Shown here: positions 28,933 to 36,306 of the stretch, in pieces
Numbering within the stretch: the first letter of the stretch is position 1
Layout: every line of letters starts with the position of its first letter
The notes under the pieces: generated by a model
What the model was told of the DNA's origin: nothing
Seen by the model: the letters and a program-made list of their open reading frames with translations, nothing else
The model's database searches: none
Made by a program: the position numbers and the translations under genes
Source of the DNA: Paenibacillus typhae
GTDB taxonomy: Bacteria; Bacillota; Bacilli; Paenibacillales; Paenibacillaceae
Direction: 5' to 3'
DNA: 64,000 bases
Assembly (NCBI RefSeq): GCF_900099765.1
Contig: NZ_FNDX01000026.1
Coordinates: 1-64,000 of the forward strand

Positions 28933-31169
28933 TCGGTCACGAATTGGGCGGCCGTTACCAAGTCATCGAGCGGATCGGGGGAGGGGGCATGGCGCTTGTC
29001 TACAGAGCCCATGACATCCTGCTTAACCGGAACGTCGCCATAAAAGTACTGAGAAACCAGTTTGTGCATGATGAGGAGTTCATCCGCCGCTTCCGGCGGG
29101 AGGCGCAGTCTGCCGCCTCCTTGTCGCATCCCAACGTGGTCAGCATCTACGATGTAGGCCAGGAAGAGGATGTGCATTATATTGTTATGGAATATGTGGA
29201 AGGCAAGAACCTGAACGAGATCATCAAAGAACGGGCACCGCTTCAGGTAGATGAAGCCATAAGGATCGCATCCCAGATTTGCGATGCGCTGGATCATGCC
29301 CATCAGAACCAGATCATCCACCGGGATATCAAGCCTCATAACATTCTGATCGGCCGTAACGGGAGGGTCAAAGTAACAGATTTCGGAATTGCCCGTGCGG
29401 TTACTTCGACCACCATAACGCAGACAGGCTCGGTAGTAGGCTCAGTGCACTATTTTTCACCGGAGCATGCCAAGGGGGTAACGACTGGAGAGAAGTCCGA
29501 TCTGTATTCACTCGGCATTGTACTCTATCAGATGTTAACCGGTGTGCTGCCTTTCTTGGGCGAAAGCCCGATCAGCGTAGCGCTCAAGCATCTGCAGGAG
29601 GAATTTGAGGAGCCGCGTGTGCTGAATCCGCTGATCCCGCAGAGCGTTGAGAATGTAATCCTGCGTTCCATGCGCAAAAATCCGGACGAGCGCTATCAGT
29701 CGGCTAAGCAGATGCTCCATGATCTGGAGACCTGCCTGCTGCCGGAACGGCGCAGTGAGGCCAAGGCATCCTTTCATGATGACGATGATGAAGAACGGAC
29801 CCGGATTATTCCGGCAATCAAGCCTATCCAGCATACATTGGGCAGCCGCAGCGGAGGCGGAGACGAACGGATGCGCCGGATTGAGGATGATGAGGAGGTT
29901 CCGGTCCAGCCGAAAGGGAAGCGGAAGTGGGGCATGCCGGCATTATGGGTCGGCTTAACGCTGCTCCTGCTGATTGCAATGGGCAGTGTGGCCTGGTATG
30001 TCAGGTCACAGCTGGTTGTTGCAGAAGTAACCGTACCTAACGTAACTAACCATTCGCTTGAAGAGGCGACTGCGATGCTTGACGAAATCGGGCTTATAGT
30101 GGAAGACCCGGTTGTGCAGCAGTACAATCCTAACTATGGAGAGAATGTCGTCTGGGAGCAGAATAAGAAGGAAGGCACTGTGGTCAAGGAAGGCACTCAC
30201 ATTATTCTTACGGTTAGTACGGCCAAGCCAACTTCGAATGTGCCGAAGCTTACCGGCGGAACTTATGAGGATGCTGTAAAAGCGCTGGTTGCGGATGGTG
30301 TTGACCAAAGCCGGATCAGCCAGGACCCTCGGTTCAGCGAAGACTTTCCTGAAGGCCAGGTTATCGGCTCAGAGCCGGCTGAAGGCAGCGAATATGATCC
30401 GGATACAGCCTCGTTTGTTATATTTGTCAGCAAAGGCCAGGAGAGCAAGCCGATGCCTGACCTGACGAACAAGACACAGAAGGAAGCCAAGGCCATCCTG
30501 GAAGAGATGGGGCTGGTTCTGGATGAAGTCAGCGAGGATACCAGCTATTCTGTCGAAAAAGGAAAAATAACCAAGCAGTGGCCTTATGAGCAGGGGGATC
30601 TGGTATCCCCGGGCGATAAGATCTCTGTATCTGTAAGTACCGGATACCCGCCGGAAGCGCTGAATTATACGTTCAACGTGCCGGTGGCGCCATCCAGTGA
30701 AGGCAAAAAGACCAAAATCCGGATTGTCTTTTCCGATGCCCGCAATGATGGCGAGCCTCAGGAATGGGGGACACGGACAATTGCCAAGAGTCAGGTGCTG
30801 TCCGTGAATCTGGTCCTGGCACCGAATAAGGACGGTGCGGTTTCCATTTATCAGGACGGTGAATACATCGAAGCCTTTGAAGTCCGCTATTCCGATGCGA
30901 AGAATGGTACGGTACAACAGCCTGAGCCGCCTGCAACCCAGACACCTGAGCCGACCGTTGCGCCAACCCAGGCACCGCCTGAGCCGACAATCGAGCCGGA
31001 GATTCTTCCGCCGGATTCCGGAGAAGGAGAGAATACGGGTGACGCAGACCAGACCGGATTTCTGACAGAGGATGCGGTCCAGGCCAAGCAGGCTGGGAAT
31101 GGTAAAGGCAATGGCAAAGGCAATGGAAATGGAAATGGTAATAATAAAGACAAGAGCAAAGACCATTAA
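28929..31169 (+). CDS. prkC: PASTA-domain Ser/Thr protein kinase PrkC
   Basis: 746 residues; the ATG at 28929 follows AAGGAGTGG. Kinase domain 1 to about 270: GGGGMALVYRAHD, VAIKVLR (catalytic Lys), HRDIKPHNIL (H131-R132-D133), DFGIARA and GSVHYFSPEHAKG. A juxtamembrane acidic region leads to one membrane helix at about 335-355 (LWVGLTLLLLIAMGSVAWYV). Three extracellular PASTA repeats follow (starting VTVPNVTNHS, SNVPKLTGGT, KPMPDLTNKT), which bind muropeptides, then an Ig-like segment. A Pro/Glu/Thr-rich stretch ends in a Gly/Asn/Lys repeat (GNGKGNGKGNGNGNGN). In Bacillus this kinase triggers spore germination in response to peptidoglycan fragments. The low-complexity tail is unusual. Confidence 0.96.
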   Translation: MIGHELGGRYQVIERIGGGGMALVYRAHDILLNRNVAIKVLRNQFVHDEEFIRRFRREAQSAASLSHPNVVSIYDVGQEEDVHYIVMEYVEGKNLNEIIKERAPLQVDEAIRIASQICDALDHAHQNQIIHRDIKPHNILIGRNGRVKVTDFGIARAVTSTTITQTGSVVGSVHYFSPEHAKGVTTGEKSDLYSLGIVLYQMLTGVLPFLGESPISVALKHLQEEFEEPRVLNPLIPQSVENVILRSMRKNPDERYQSAKQMLHDLETCLLPERRSEAKASFHDDDDEERTRIIPAIKPIQHTLGSRSGGGDERMRRIEDDEEVPVQPKGKRKWGMPALWVGLTLLLLIAMGSVAWYVRSQLVVAEVTVPNVTNHSLEEATAMLDEIGLIVEDPVVQQYNPNYGENVVWEQNKKEGTVVKEGTHIILTVSTAKPTSNVPKLTGGTYEDAVKALVADGVDQSRISQDPRFSEDFPEGQVIGSEPAEGSEYDPDTASFVIFVSKGQESKPMPDLTNKTQKEAKAILEEMGLVLDEVSEDTSYSVEKGKITKQWPYEQGDLVSPGDKISVSVSTGYPPEALNYTFNVPVAPSSEGKKTKIRIVFSDARNDGEPQEWGTRTIAKSQVLSVNLVLAPNKDGAVSIYQDGEYIEAFEVRYSDAKNGTVQQPEPPATQTPEPTVAPTQAPPEPTIEPEILPPDSGEGENTGDADQTGFLTEDAVQAKQAGNGKGNGKGNGNGNGNNKDKSKDH

Positions 31170-31286
31170 CAGAGATAAGCTGCAGTCATACCTGTACAAC
31201 AGGGCCGGCTGCAGCAGCAGGGTGACCCGGGTTGAATCTAAGCTTGGGTCATTTGTGCAAAATCAGGAGAGGAAGGCTCATTATGT

Positions 31287-32192
31287 ATGCCTGAAGGTAT
31301 AATCATTAAAGCGCTGAGCGGCTATTATTATGTGAAGCCGCTGCATGACGGAATCATTGCGACAGAAGAAGAGGCAGTTCAGTGCAGGGGCCGGGGAATC
31401 CTGAAGAAAAAAGGGACTTCACCGCTGGTAGGCGACCGTATTATTTATATTCTGACCGAGAACGGCGAGGGTATGGTTGACGAAATACTGCCCCGGGAAT
31501 CCGAGCTGATCCGGCCGCCGGTGGCCAATGTTAAGCTGGCGGTACTGCTGTTCTCTGTTCGTGAGCCGGATATGAACCTGAATTTGCTGGATAAATTTCT
31601 GGTGCATATCGAGCACTCCGGCCTTGAGCCGCTGATTGTGCTGACCAAACAGGATCTGGCAGAGGATGACGGTCAGGCAACGGCCCAGGTGAAGGAATTG
31701 TATGAAAAAATCGGCTACGAGGTATTGGTAACCAGCTCCCTTAACGGCTCAGGCAGTGAGGAGCTGCGAGCGAGACTGGCCGGGGTAATCAGTGTGTTCT
31801 CCGGACAGTCGGGTGTCGGCAAATCAACACTGCTGAACCGGCTTGTGCCCAGCCTTGAGCTGGAGACAGGTGAAATTAGCCTGCGTCTGGGCCGGGGGCG
31901 CCATACGACCCGTCATGTCGAGCTGATTGATATCGGCGGCGGAGGATTCGTGGCAGATACTCCCGGCTTTAGCCAGCTGGATTTCCTGGAGCTGGGAGTG
32001 GAGGAGCTGTCCGTCTGCTTCCGGGAATTCGCCTCCTATGCGGAGAGCTGCAAGTTTCGCGGCTGCAGCCATCTGCATGAGCCGGGCTGCAAGGTCATTG
32101 AGGCCTGGCAGGCCGGAGAAATTGCGGACAGCCGCTACGAGCATTACAAGCTGTTCTATAATGAGATGAAGGACAAGAAACGGAGGTACTAA
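31287..32192 (+). CDS. rsgA: Ribosome small subunit-dependent GTPase RsgA
   Basis: 301 residues; GGAGAGGAAGG precedes the ATG at 31287. A circularly permuted GTPase that helps the late assembly of the 30S subunit. An N-terminal OB-fold (1-70) is followed by the permuted motifs G4 LTKQDL, G1 GQSGVGKST (from residue 173) and G3 DTPGF. The zinc knuckle CKFRGCSHLHEPGC is in the C-terminal domain. rpe starts 4 bases after the stop codon. Confidence 0.97.
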   Translation: MPEGIIIKALSGYYYVKPLHDGIIATEEEAVQCRGRGILKKKGTSPLVGDRIIYILTENGEGMVDEILPRESELIRPPVANVKLAVLLFSVREPDMNLNLLDKFLVHIEHSGLEPLIVLTKQDLAEDDGQATAQVKELYEKIGYEVLVTSSLNGSGSEELRARLAGVISVFSGQSGVGKSTLLNRLVPSLELETGEISLRLGRGRHTTRHVELIDIGGGGFVADTPGFSQLDFLELGVEELSVCFREFASYAESCKFRGCSHLHEPGCKVIEAWQAGEIADSRYEHYKLFYNEMKDKKRRY

Positions 32193-32195
32193 CTT

Positions 32196-32864
32196 ATGAT
32201 CTTACTCGCCCCATCCATTTTATCCGCTGATTTTGCAGCTCTCGGTGCCGAGGTTGCTGTTGCTGAAGCCAGCGGCGGAGACTGGATACATGTTGATGTA
32301 ATGGACGGCCACTTTGTGCCCAATATTACACTCGGCCCTCCGATTGTCAAAGCAGTAAAGGCGCATACGTCTTTGCCGCTCGATGTTCATTTAATGATTG
32401 AACACCCCGAACGTTATATCGCGGACTTTGCCGCTGCCGGTGCATCCGTAATTACTGTACATGCAGAGGCCTGTGTGCATCTTCACCGGGTGATCCATCA
32501 GATTAAGGAGCTGGGCCTGATGGCTGGTGTAGCCATTAATCCGGCAACGCCGGCATCGGCTGTGCGTGAAGTGCTAGAGGATGTGGATATGGTGCTGGTG
32601 ATGACAGTAAATCCTGGTTTTGGAGGACAAGCATTTATTCCGAATACCCTGCGCAAAATCCGGCAGATCCGTGAATGGGCTGCTGAAATCAACCACCATA
32701 ACCTGCGGATCGAGGTGGACGGCGGTATAGCAGAGGATACAGCAGGACTGGTGGCTGAGGCCGGCGCAGATGTGCTGGTTGCCGGCAATGCCGTCTTTGG
32801 ACGTCCTGATCGTGCAGCCGCGATACAGGCCATCCGTGAGGCTGCAGAGGGTGCAGTCCGCTAG
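32196..32864 (+). CDS. rpe: Ribulose-phosphate 3-epimerase
   Basis: 222 residues. It interconverts ribulose-5-phosphate and xylulose-5-phosphate in the pentose phosphate pathway. APSILSADFAALG, HVDVMDGHFVPNITLGP (metal ligands and catalytic Asp), LDVHLMIEHPERYI, VMTVNPGFGGQAFI and EVDGGIAEDTA are all present. CGGAGGT lies upstream. It closes the rlmN-rpe operon before the terminator at 32934-32970. In B. subtilis a thiN gene follows rpe; here it is missing. Confidence 0.97.
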   Translation: MILLAPSILSADFAALGAEVAVAEASGGDWIHVDVMDGHFVPNITLGPPIVKAVKAHTSLPLDVHLMIEHPERYIADFAAAGASVITVHAEACVHLHRVIHQIKELGLMAGVAINPATPASAVREVLEDVDMVLVMTVNPGFGGQAFIPNTLRKIRQIREWAAEINHHNLRIEVDGGIAEDTAGLVAEAGADVLVAGNAVFGRPDRAAAIQAIREAAEGAVR

Positions 32865-32933
32865 TCCAACTGAAGCAAGCCTTAAGGGGATTAACCGATA
32901 AAGGTTATAGGCCAAGTTATGGCCGCATAAATA

Positions 32934-32970
32934 TGGTTACATGAGCAGAAATCTCATGTAGCCTTTTTTT
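32934..32970 (+). terminator. Intrinsic terminator after rpe
   Basis: GGTTACATGAG pairs with CTCATGTAGCC (one G-T) around CAGAAAT, followed by seven T. Confidence 0.85.
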
Positions 32971-33069
32971 GTACTTCAAGGGAGGTCTGCACCTTGTCAG
33001 GGTTATGTGAGTAATATGAAATCCGGGTAGTCTCCTACCGTACGGCAACAATTGATGGGAGGGTTAATA

Positions 33070-33150
33070 ATGAAATTTTACACGTTTAAGCTGCCAAGAT
33101 TTTTGGGAGGTTTTGTTAAAGCGATCTTGAACACGTTTCAGAAGAGCTGA
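33070..33150 (+). CDS. spoVM: Stage V sporulation peptide SpoVM
   Basis: 26 residues: MKFYTFKLPRFLGG, then FVKAILNTFQKS. This closely follows B. subtilis SpoVM (MKFYTIKLPKFLGG...), an amphipathic helix that senses the positive curvature of the forespore membrane and anchors SpoIVA, the base of the spore coat. GGGAGGG lies 9 bases before the ATG. Position between rpe and rpmB is the same as in B. subtilis. The conserved Pro in the KLP turn is kept. The gene is too short for most ORF callers. A mother-cell sigma-E promoter is expected, but I could not find a convincing match. Confidence 0.95.
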   Translation: MKFYTFKLPRFLGGFVKAILNTFQKS

Positions 33151-33173
33151 GTTTATAACCAAACAGAAAACAT

Positions 33174-33211
33174 GAAAAAAAGCACCTTACAAATGTAAAG
33201 GGTGCTTTTTG
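33174..33211. terminator. Bidirectional terminator between spoVM and rpmB
   Basis: AAAAAGCACC TTACA and TGTAA AGGGTGCTTTTT pair around two bases; A-tract on one side and T-tract on the other serve the convergent genes. Confidence 0.85.
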
Positions 33212-33256
33212 CTTCATTCATATGAAATCTCGCTTGATCCTGGAATGATTCCAAGA

Positions 33257-33445
33257 CTAAACGCGTTCAACTTTACCGGCTTTCAAAGCACGGGTGCTGA
33301 CATACACGCGTTTCGGTTTGCCGTTCACAAGAATGCGGACCTTCTGAACGTTAACTCCCCAAGAACGACGGTTGCGGTTGTTAGCGTGAGACACGTGGTT
33401 ACCGCTGCTCGGCTTCTTGCCAGTTACTGCACATTTGCGGGACAT
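33257..33445 (-). CDS. rpmB: Large ribosomal subunit protein bL28
   Basis: 62 residues, MSRKCAVTGKKPSSGNHVSH and the basic C-terminus STRALKAGKVERV. AAGGAGGTG lies just upstream on the minus strand. Only one early Cys is seen (RKCAV), so this is the non-zinc-ribbon form. Minus-strand orientation within a plus-strand block is conserved in Bacillales. Confidence 0.97.
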   Translation of the reverse strand: MSRKCAVTGKKPSSGNHVSHANNRNRRSWGVNVQKVRILVNGKPKRVYVSTRALKAGKVERV

Positions 33446-33493
33446 AGATTACACCTCCTTGTTACTTACACCTGCATAAAACAATACTTAAAT

Positions 33494-33523
33494 ATAATAT
33501 CACAGCAAAATTTACTACGTCAA
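33494..33523 (-). promoter_or_regulatory. Sigma-A promoter of rpmB
   Basis: On the minus strand: TTGACG (33523-33518), 18-base spacer, TATTAT (33499-33494), about 50 bases before the rpmB start codon. Strong match, as expected for a ribosomal protein gene. Confidence 0.75.
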
Positions 33524-33636
33524 CCGATTCAAAAACATTTATTTCTTTTAGCTCTTATAGTACAATATAAATTAGTGCATTATGTCCAGTTGATCATGGA
33601 ATTGATTAGGCATGAAGTTAGGAAGGGGAATTCTCA

Positions 33637-35409
33637 TTGAGTAAGCGTTCTATAAACGGAGCAGATTTTACCGCAATGGTACTTGCCGGCGCGGAGAAGC
33701 TGCAGCAGCATGCAGAGCACGTCAATTCCTTGAATGTATTTCCGGTACCGGATGGAGATACAGGAACAAATATGAATCTGACGATGACCGCAGGTGCGAA
33801 CGAATTGAAAAAGAATAATACCGCCTCGGTCGGTCAATGTGCAGGAGTACTCTCCAAAGGCCTGTTGATGGGCGCACGGGGGAACTCCGGCGTTATTTTG
33901 TCACAGCTGTTCAGAGGTCTTGGACGCTACGCCGCCCAATATGATGAGCTGAACACGCAGCAGTTCGCAGCAGCGCTGCAGACCGGTGTGGATACAGCCT
34001 ACAAAGCAGTGGTCAAGCCTGTAGAAGGCACCATTCTTACCGTTGCCAAAGAAGCAGCCAGACATGCCGTCTATTTTGCGCGCCGTACTACCGATATTAC
34101 GGAGCTGATGACGGAGGTGCTGGCCAAAGCCAAAGAAGCGCTGGCGAATACCCCGGAGCTTCTGCCTGTTCTGAAGCAGGTCGGCGTAGTGGATTCCGGC
34201 GGACAGGGTCTGGTCTACATTTATGAAGGATTCCATCAGTATCTGACCAGCGGAAGCACGGCTGTGCAGCATTCTGTACAAGGACAAGCTCCCGCACCTG
34301 CCGCAGCGGCACCTGTGCTGACTAAGCCGGTAAATGTACCTTCATCTGTGCAGTCCTCTGCCCAATCCCAGCTTCATACGGAAGATATTGAGTTCTTATA
34401 TGATATGGAGTTTTTCATTAACCGCCAGCTTGGCGGTACCGGAGCAAATTTCGATGAAGAAAAATTCCGGAAAGCGTTATCAGTTAACGGTGACTCGATT
34501 ATCGTCATTTCCGATGACGAAACCATTAAGGTTCATGTGCATTCAAAGACTCCGGGTGATGTGCTTAACCTCGCGCTTCTGTACGGGGAAATCACCCAGA
34601 TTCATATCCTGAACATGCGTGAGCAGCATCGTGATCTGCTGACTGCCGGAATGGATATTGCGCCAATGCCTGAGCTGTTCGCCGAGATTCCGAAGGAGCA
34701 CAGCACGGTGCAGGCGCCTGCGGTTCCTCCGGCAGATGATCTCGCCCCTTACGGCTTCATTGCTGTATCATCCGGAGACGGCATTTCCGAGATTTTCAAA
34801 AGTCTTGGCGTCGATGTCGTGCTGGCTGGCGGGCAGACGATGAATCCGAGCACCGAGGACTTTGTAAATGCGATTTCCTCCATCTCTGCCAAGCATGTAT
34901 ATCTGTTGCCGAATAACTCTAATATCGTCCTTGCAGCACAGCAGGCCAAAGATCTGCTTGAAGGCGAACGTGAGGTCACTGTTATTCCAAGCAAGAGCAT
35001 TCCGCAAGGGATTGCAGCAGCGTTTGCCTTCCAGGAAGACGACGCCGTTGAGACCAACACGGAAAGCATGCTGGAGGCCATCTCCCAGGTTAAATCAGGG
35101 CAGGTAACCAATGCGGTCCGGGATACGGTTATTGAAGAGCTTGAGATCAAATCCGGGCAATTCATCGGGATTTCCAATTCGAAGATTGTAGCGGCATCCG
35201 ACGAGTTGCCTGCGGCAAGCCAGGCGTTGCTTACTACAATGCTTGTTAATGGCGATGAAATTGTCACTGTGTTAACCGGCGCTGAAGCTGATGCAGAGGT
35301 TACAGAATCGCTCATCAGCTGGCTGGAGGAAACTTATCCGCAGGTCGAAGTGGAAGTACATGAAGGCGGACAGCCGCTGTACTACTATCTTTTCTCTGTA
35401 GAGCCATAG
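33637..35409 (+). CDS. fakA: Fatty acid kinase catalytic subunit FakA (DAK2 domain, YloV)
   Basis: 590 residues from a TTG start; AGGAAGGGG precedes it. It phosphorylates fatty acids carried by FakB (DegV) proteins to acyl-phosphate for phospholipid synthesis. The N-terminal DhaL-like domain (1 to about 200) has VFPVPDGDTGTNMNLTM, the metal/ATP site, and MGARGNSGVILSQLFRG. A Pro/Ala/Gln-rich linker at about 210-245 is followed by a middle domain and a C-terminal DegV-like domain. In B. subtilis the Asp23-type gene yloU lies between rpmB and yloV; it is absent from this gap. Confidence 0.93.
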   Translation: MSKRSINGADFTAMVLAGAEKLQQHAEHVNSLNVFPVPDGDTGTNMNLTMTAGANELKKNNTASVGQCAGVLSKGLLMGARGNSGVILSQLFRGLGRYAAQYDELNTQQFAAALQTGVDTAYKAVVKPVEGTILTVAKEAARHAVYFARRTTDITELMTEVLAKAKEALANTPELLPVLKQVGVVDSGGQGLVYIYEGFHQYLTSGSTAVQHSVQGQAPAPAAAAPVLTKPVNVPSSVQSSAQSQLHTEDIEFLYDMEFFINRQLGGTGANFDEEKFRKALSVNGDSIIVISDDETIKVHVHSKTPGDVLNLALLYGEITQIHILNMREQHRDLLTAGMDIAPMPELFAEIPKEHSTVQAPAVPPADDLAPYGFIAVSSGDGISEIFKSLGVDVVLAGGQTMNPSTEDFVNAISSISAKHVYLLPNNSNIVLAAQQAKDLLEGEREVTVIPSKSIPQGIAAAFAFQEDDAVETNTESMLEAISQVKSGQVTNAVRDTVIEELEIKSGQFIGISNSKIVAASDELPAASQALLTTMLVNGDEIVTVLTGAEADAEVTESLISWLEETYPQVEVEVHEGGQPLYYYLFSVEP

Positions 35410-35438
35410 GTTGATATTATAGTTTGGGGAGGAAATCC

Positions 35439-36299
35439 ATGAATCGTACGGTTATTGTCACAGACAGCACATCAGATATCCCGCCGTCACTGGCGGAGGC
35501 ATACGGCATTGAGGTCGTGCCGCTAACGCTAATGTTCGGCGAACAGGCTTTCCGGGATAATCTGGATATGACACCGGAGCAATTCTATGAGCGTCTTCCC
35601 CGCTCACAGCAGCTGCCGACAACCTCGCAGCCGTCACCGGTCGAGTACATGAATGTGTACCGAAGCATTATGGAGCGCTATCCCGACAGTCCGGTTCTGT
35701 CCTTTCATATTTCATCCGGACTAAGCGGAACCTATCAGTCCGCAGTGCTTGCCAAGTCGATGCTTGAGGAGGAAGGGGACCATATCACCGTTGTGGATTC
35801 GCTGTCCGCTTCCTATGGCTTCGGGTTCATGGTAGTGGCTGCAGGCCGGATGGCTGCGGAAGGTAAAGGGCCGGCTGAAATACTGGAGGCCGTAGAGAAG
35901 CTGCGGCAGTCCCGCAAGCTGTACTTTCTGGTCGATACGCTCGAATATTTGCAAAAGGGCGGCAGAATCGGCAAAGCGTCCGCTTTTCTGGGCACCCTGC
36001 TGAATATCAAGCCGATTCTTTCGATTGATGACGAAGGGATTATCTATGCGGTGGAGAAGGTCAGGGGCCGCAAAAAGGCGGTTGCCCGGATGATCGAGCT
36101 GTTCAAGAACGATCTGCCGGGTATACACAAAATCAACGTGGCCGTGGGTCATACGGCGGAACCGGCTTACGGCGAAGAATTTCTGAATGAATTGGCAGGG
36201 CATTTCACTTTGGAAGAGAAGGTGCTGACCAACATTGGTCCGGTCGTAGGCAGCCATGTCGGCAACGGAACGCTAGCCGTGTTCATTTGGCCCGCGTAA
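35439..36299 (+). CDS. DegV-family fatty-acid-binding protein (FakB type)
   Basis: 286 residues; the ATG at 35439 follows GGGGAGG. The family motifs TDSTSDIPPSLAEAYGI, SSGLSGTYQSA and GRIGKASAFLGTLLNIKP mark a protein that binds a fatty acid and presents its carboxylate to FakA. Its position 29 bases after fakA suggests it is the partner FakB, although most genomes encode several. It occupies the place of sdaAB-sdaAA in B. subtilis. Confidence 0.93.
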   Translation: MNRTVIVTDSTSDIPPSLAEAYGIEVVPLTLMFGEQAFRDNLDMTPEQFYERLPRSQQLPTTSQPSPVEYMNVYRSIMERYPDSPVLSFHISSGLSGTYQSAVLAKSMLEEEGDHITVVDSLSASYGFGFMVVAAGRMAAEGKGPAEILEAVEKLRQSRKLYFLVDTLEYLQKGGRIGKASAFLGTLLNIKPILSIDDEGIIYAVEKVRGRKKAVARMIELFKNDLPGIHKINVAVGHTAEPAYGEEFLNELAGHFTLEEKVLTNIGPVVGSHVGNGTLAVFIWPA

Positions 36300-36306
36300 A
36301 TAGGGG

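Noticed and set aside
31222..31255. TGACCC...GGGTCA stem between prkC and rsgA as a terminator
   Set aside because: Short stem with only TTTGTG after it, and rsgA is normally co-transcribed with prkC.
33209..33640. Plus-strand frame of 143 codons around rpmB
   Set aside because: It is antisense to bL28 and its promoter, and no homology or RBS supports it.
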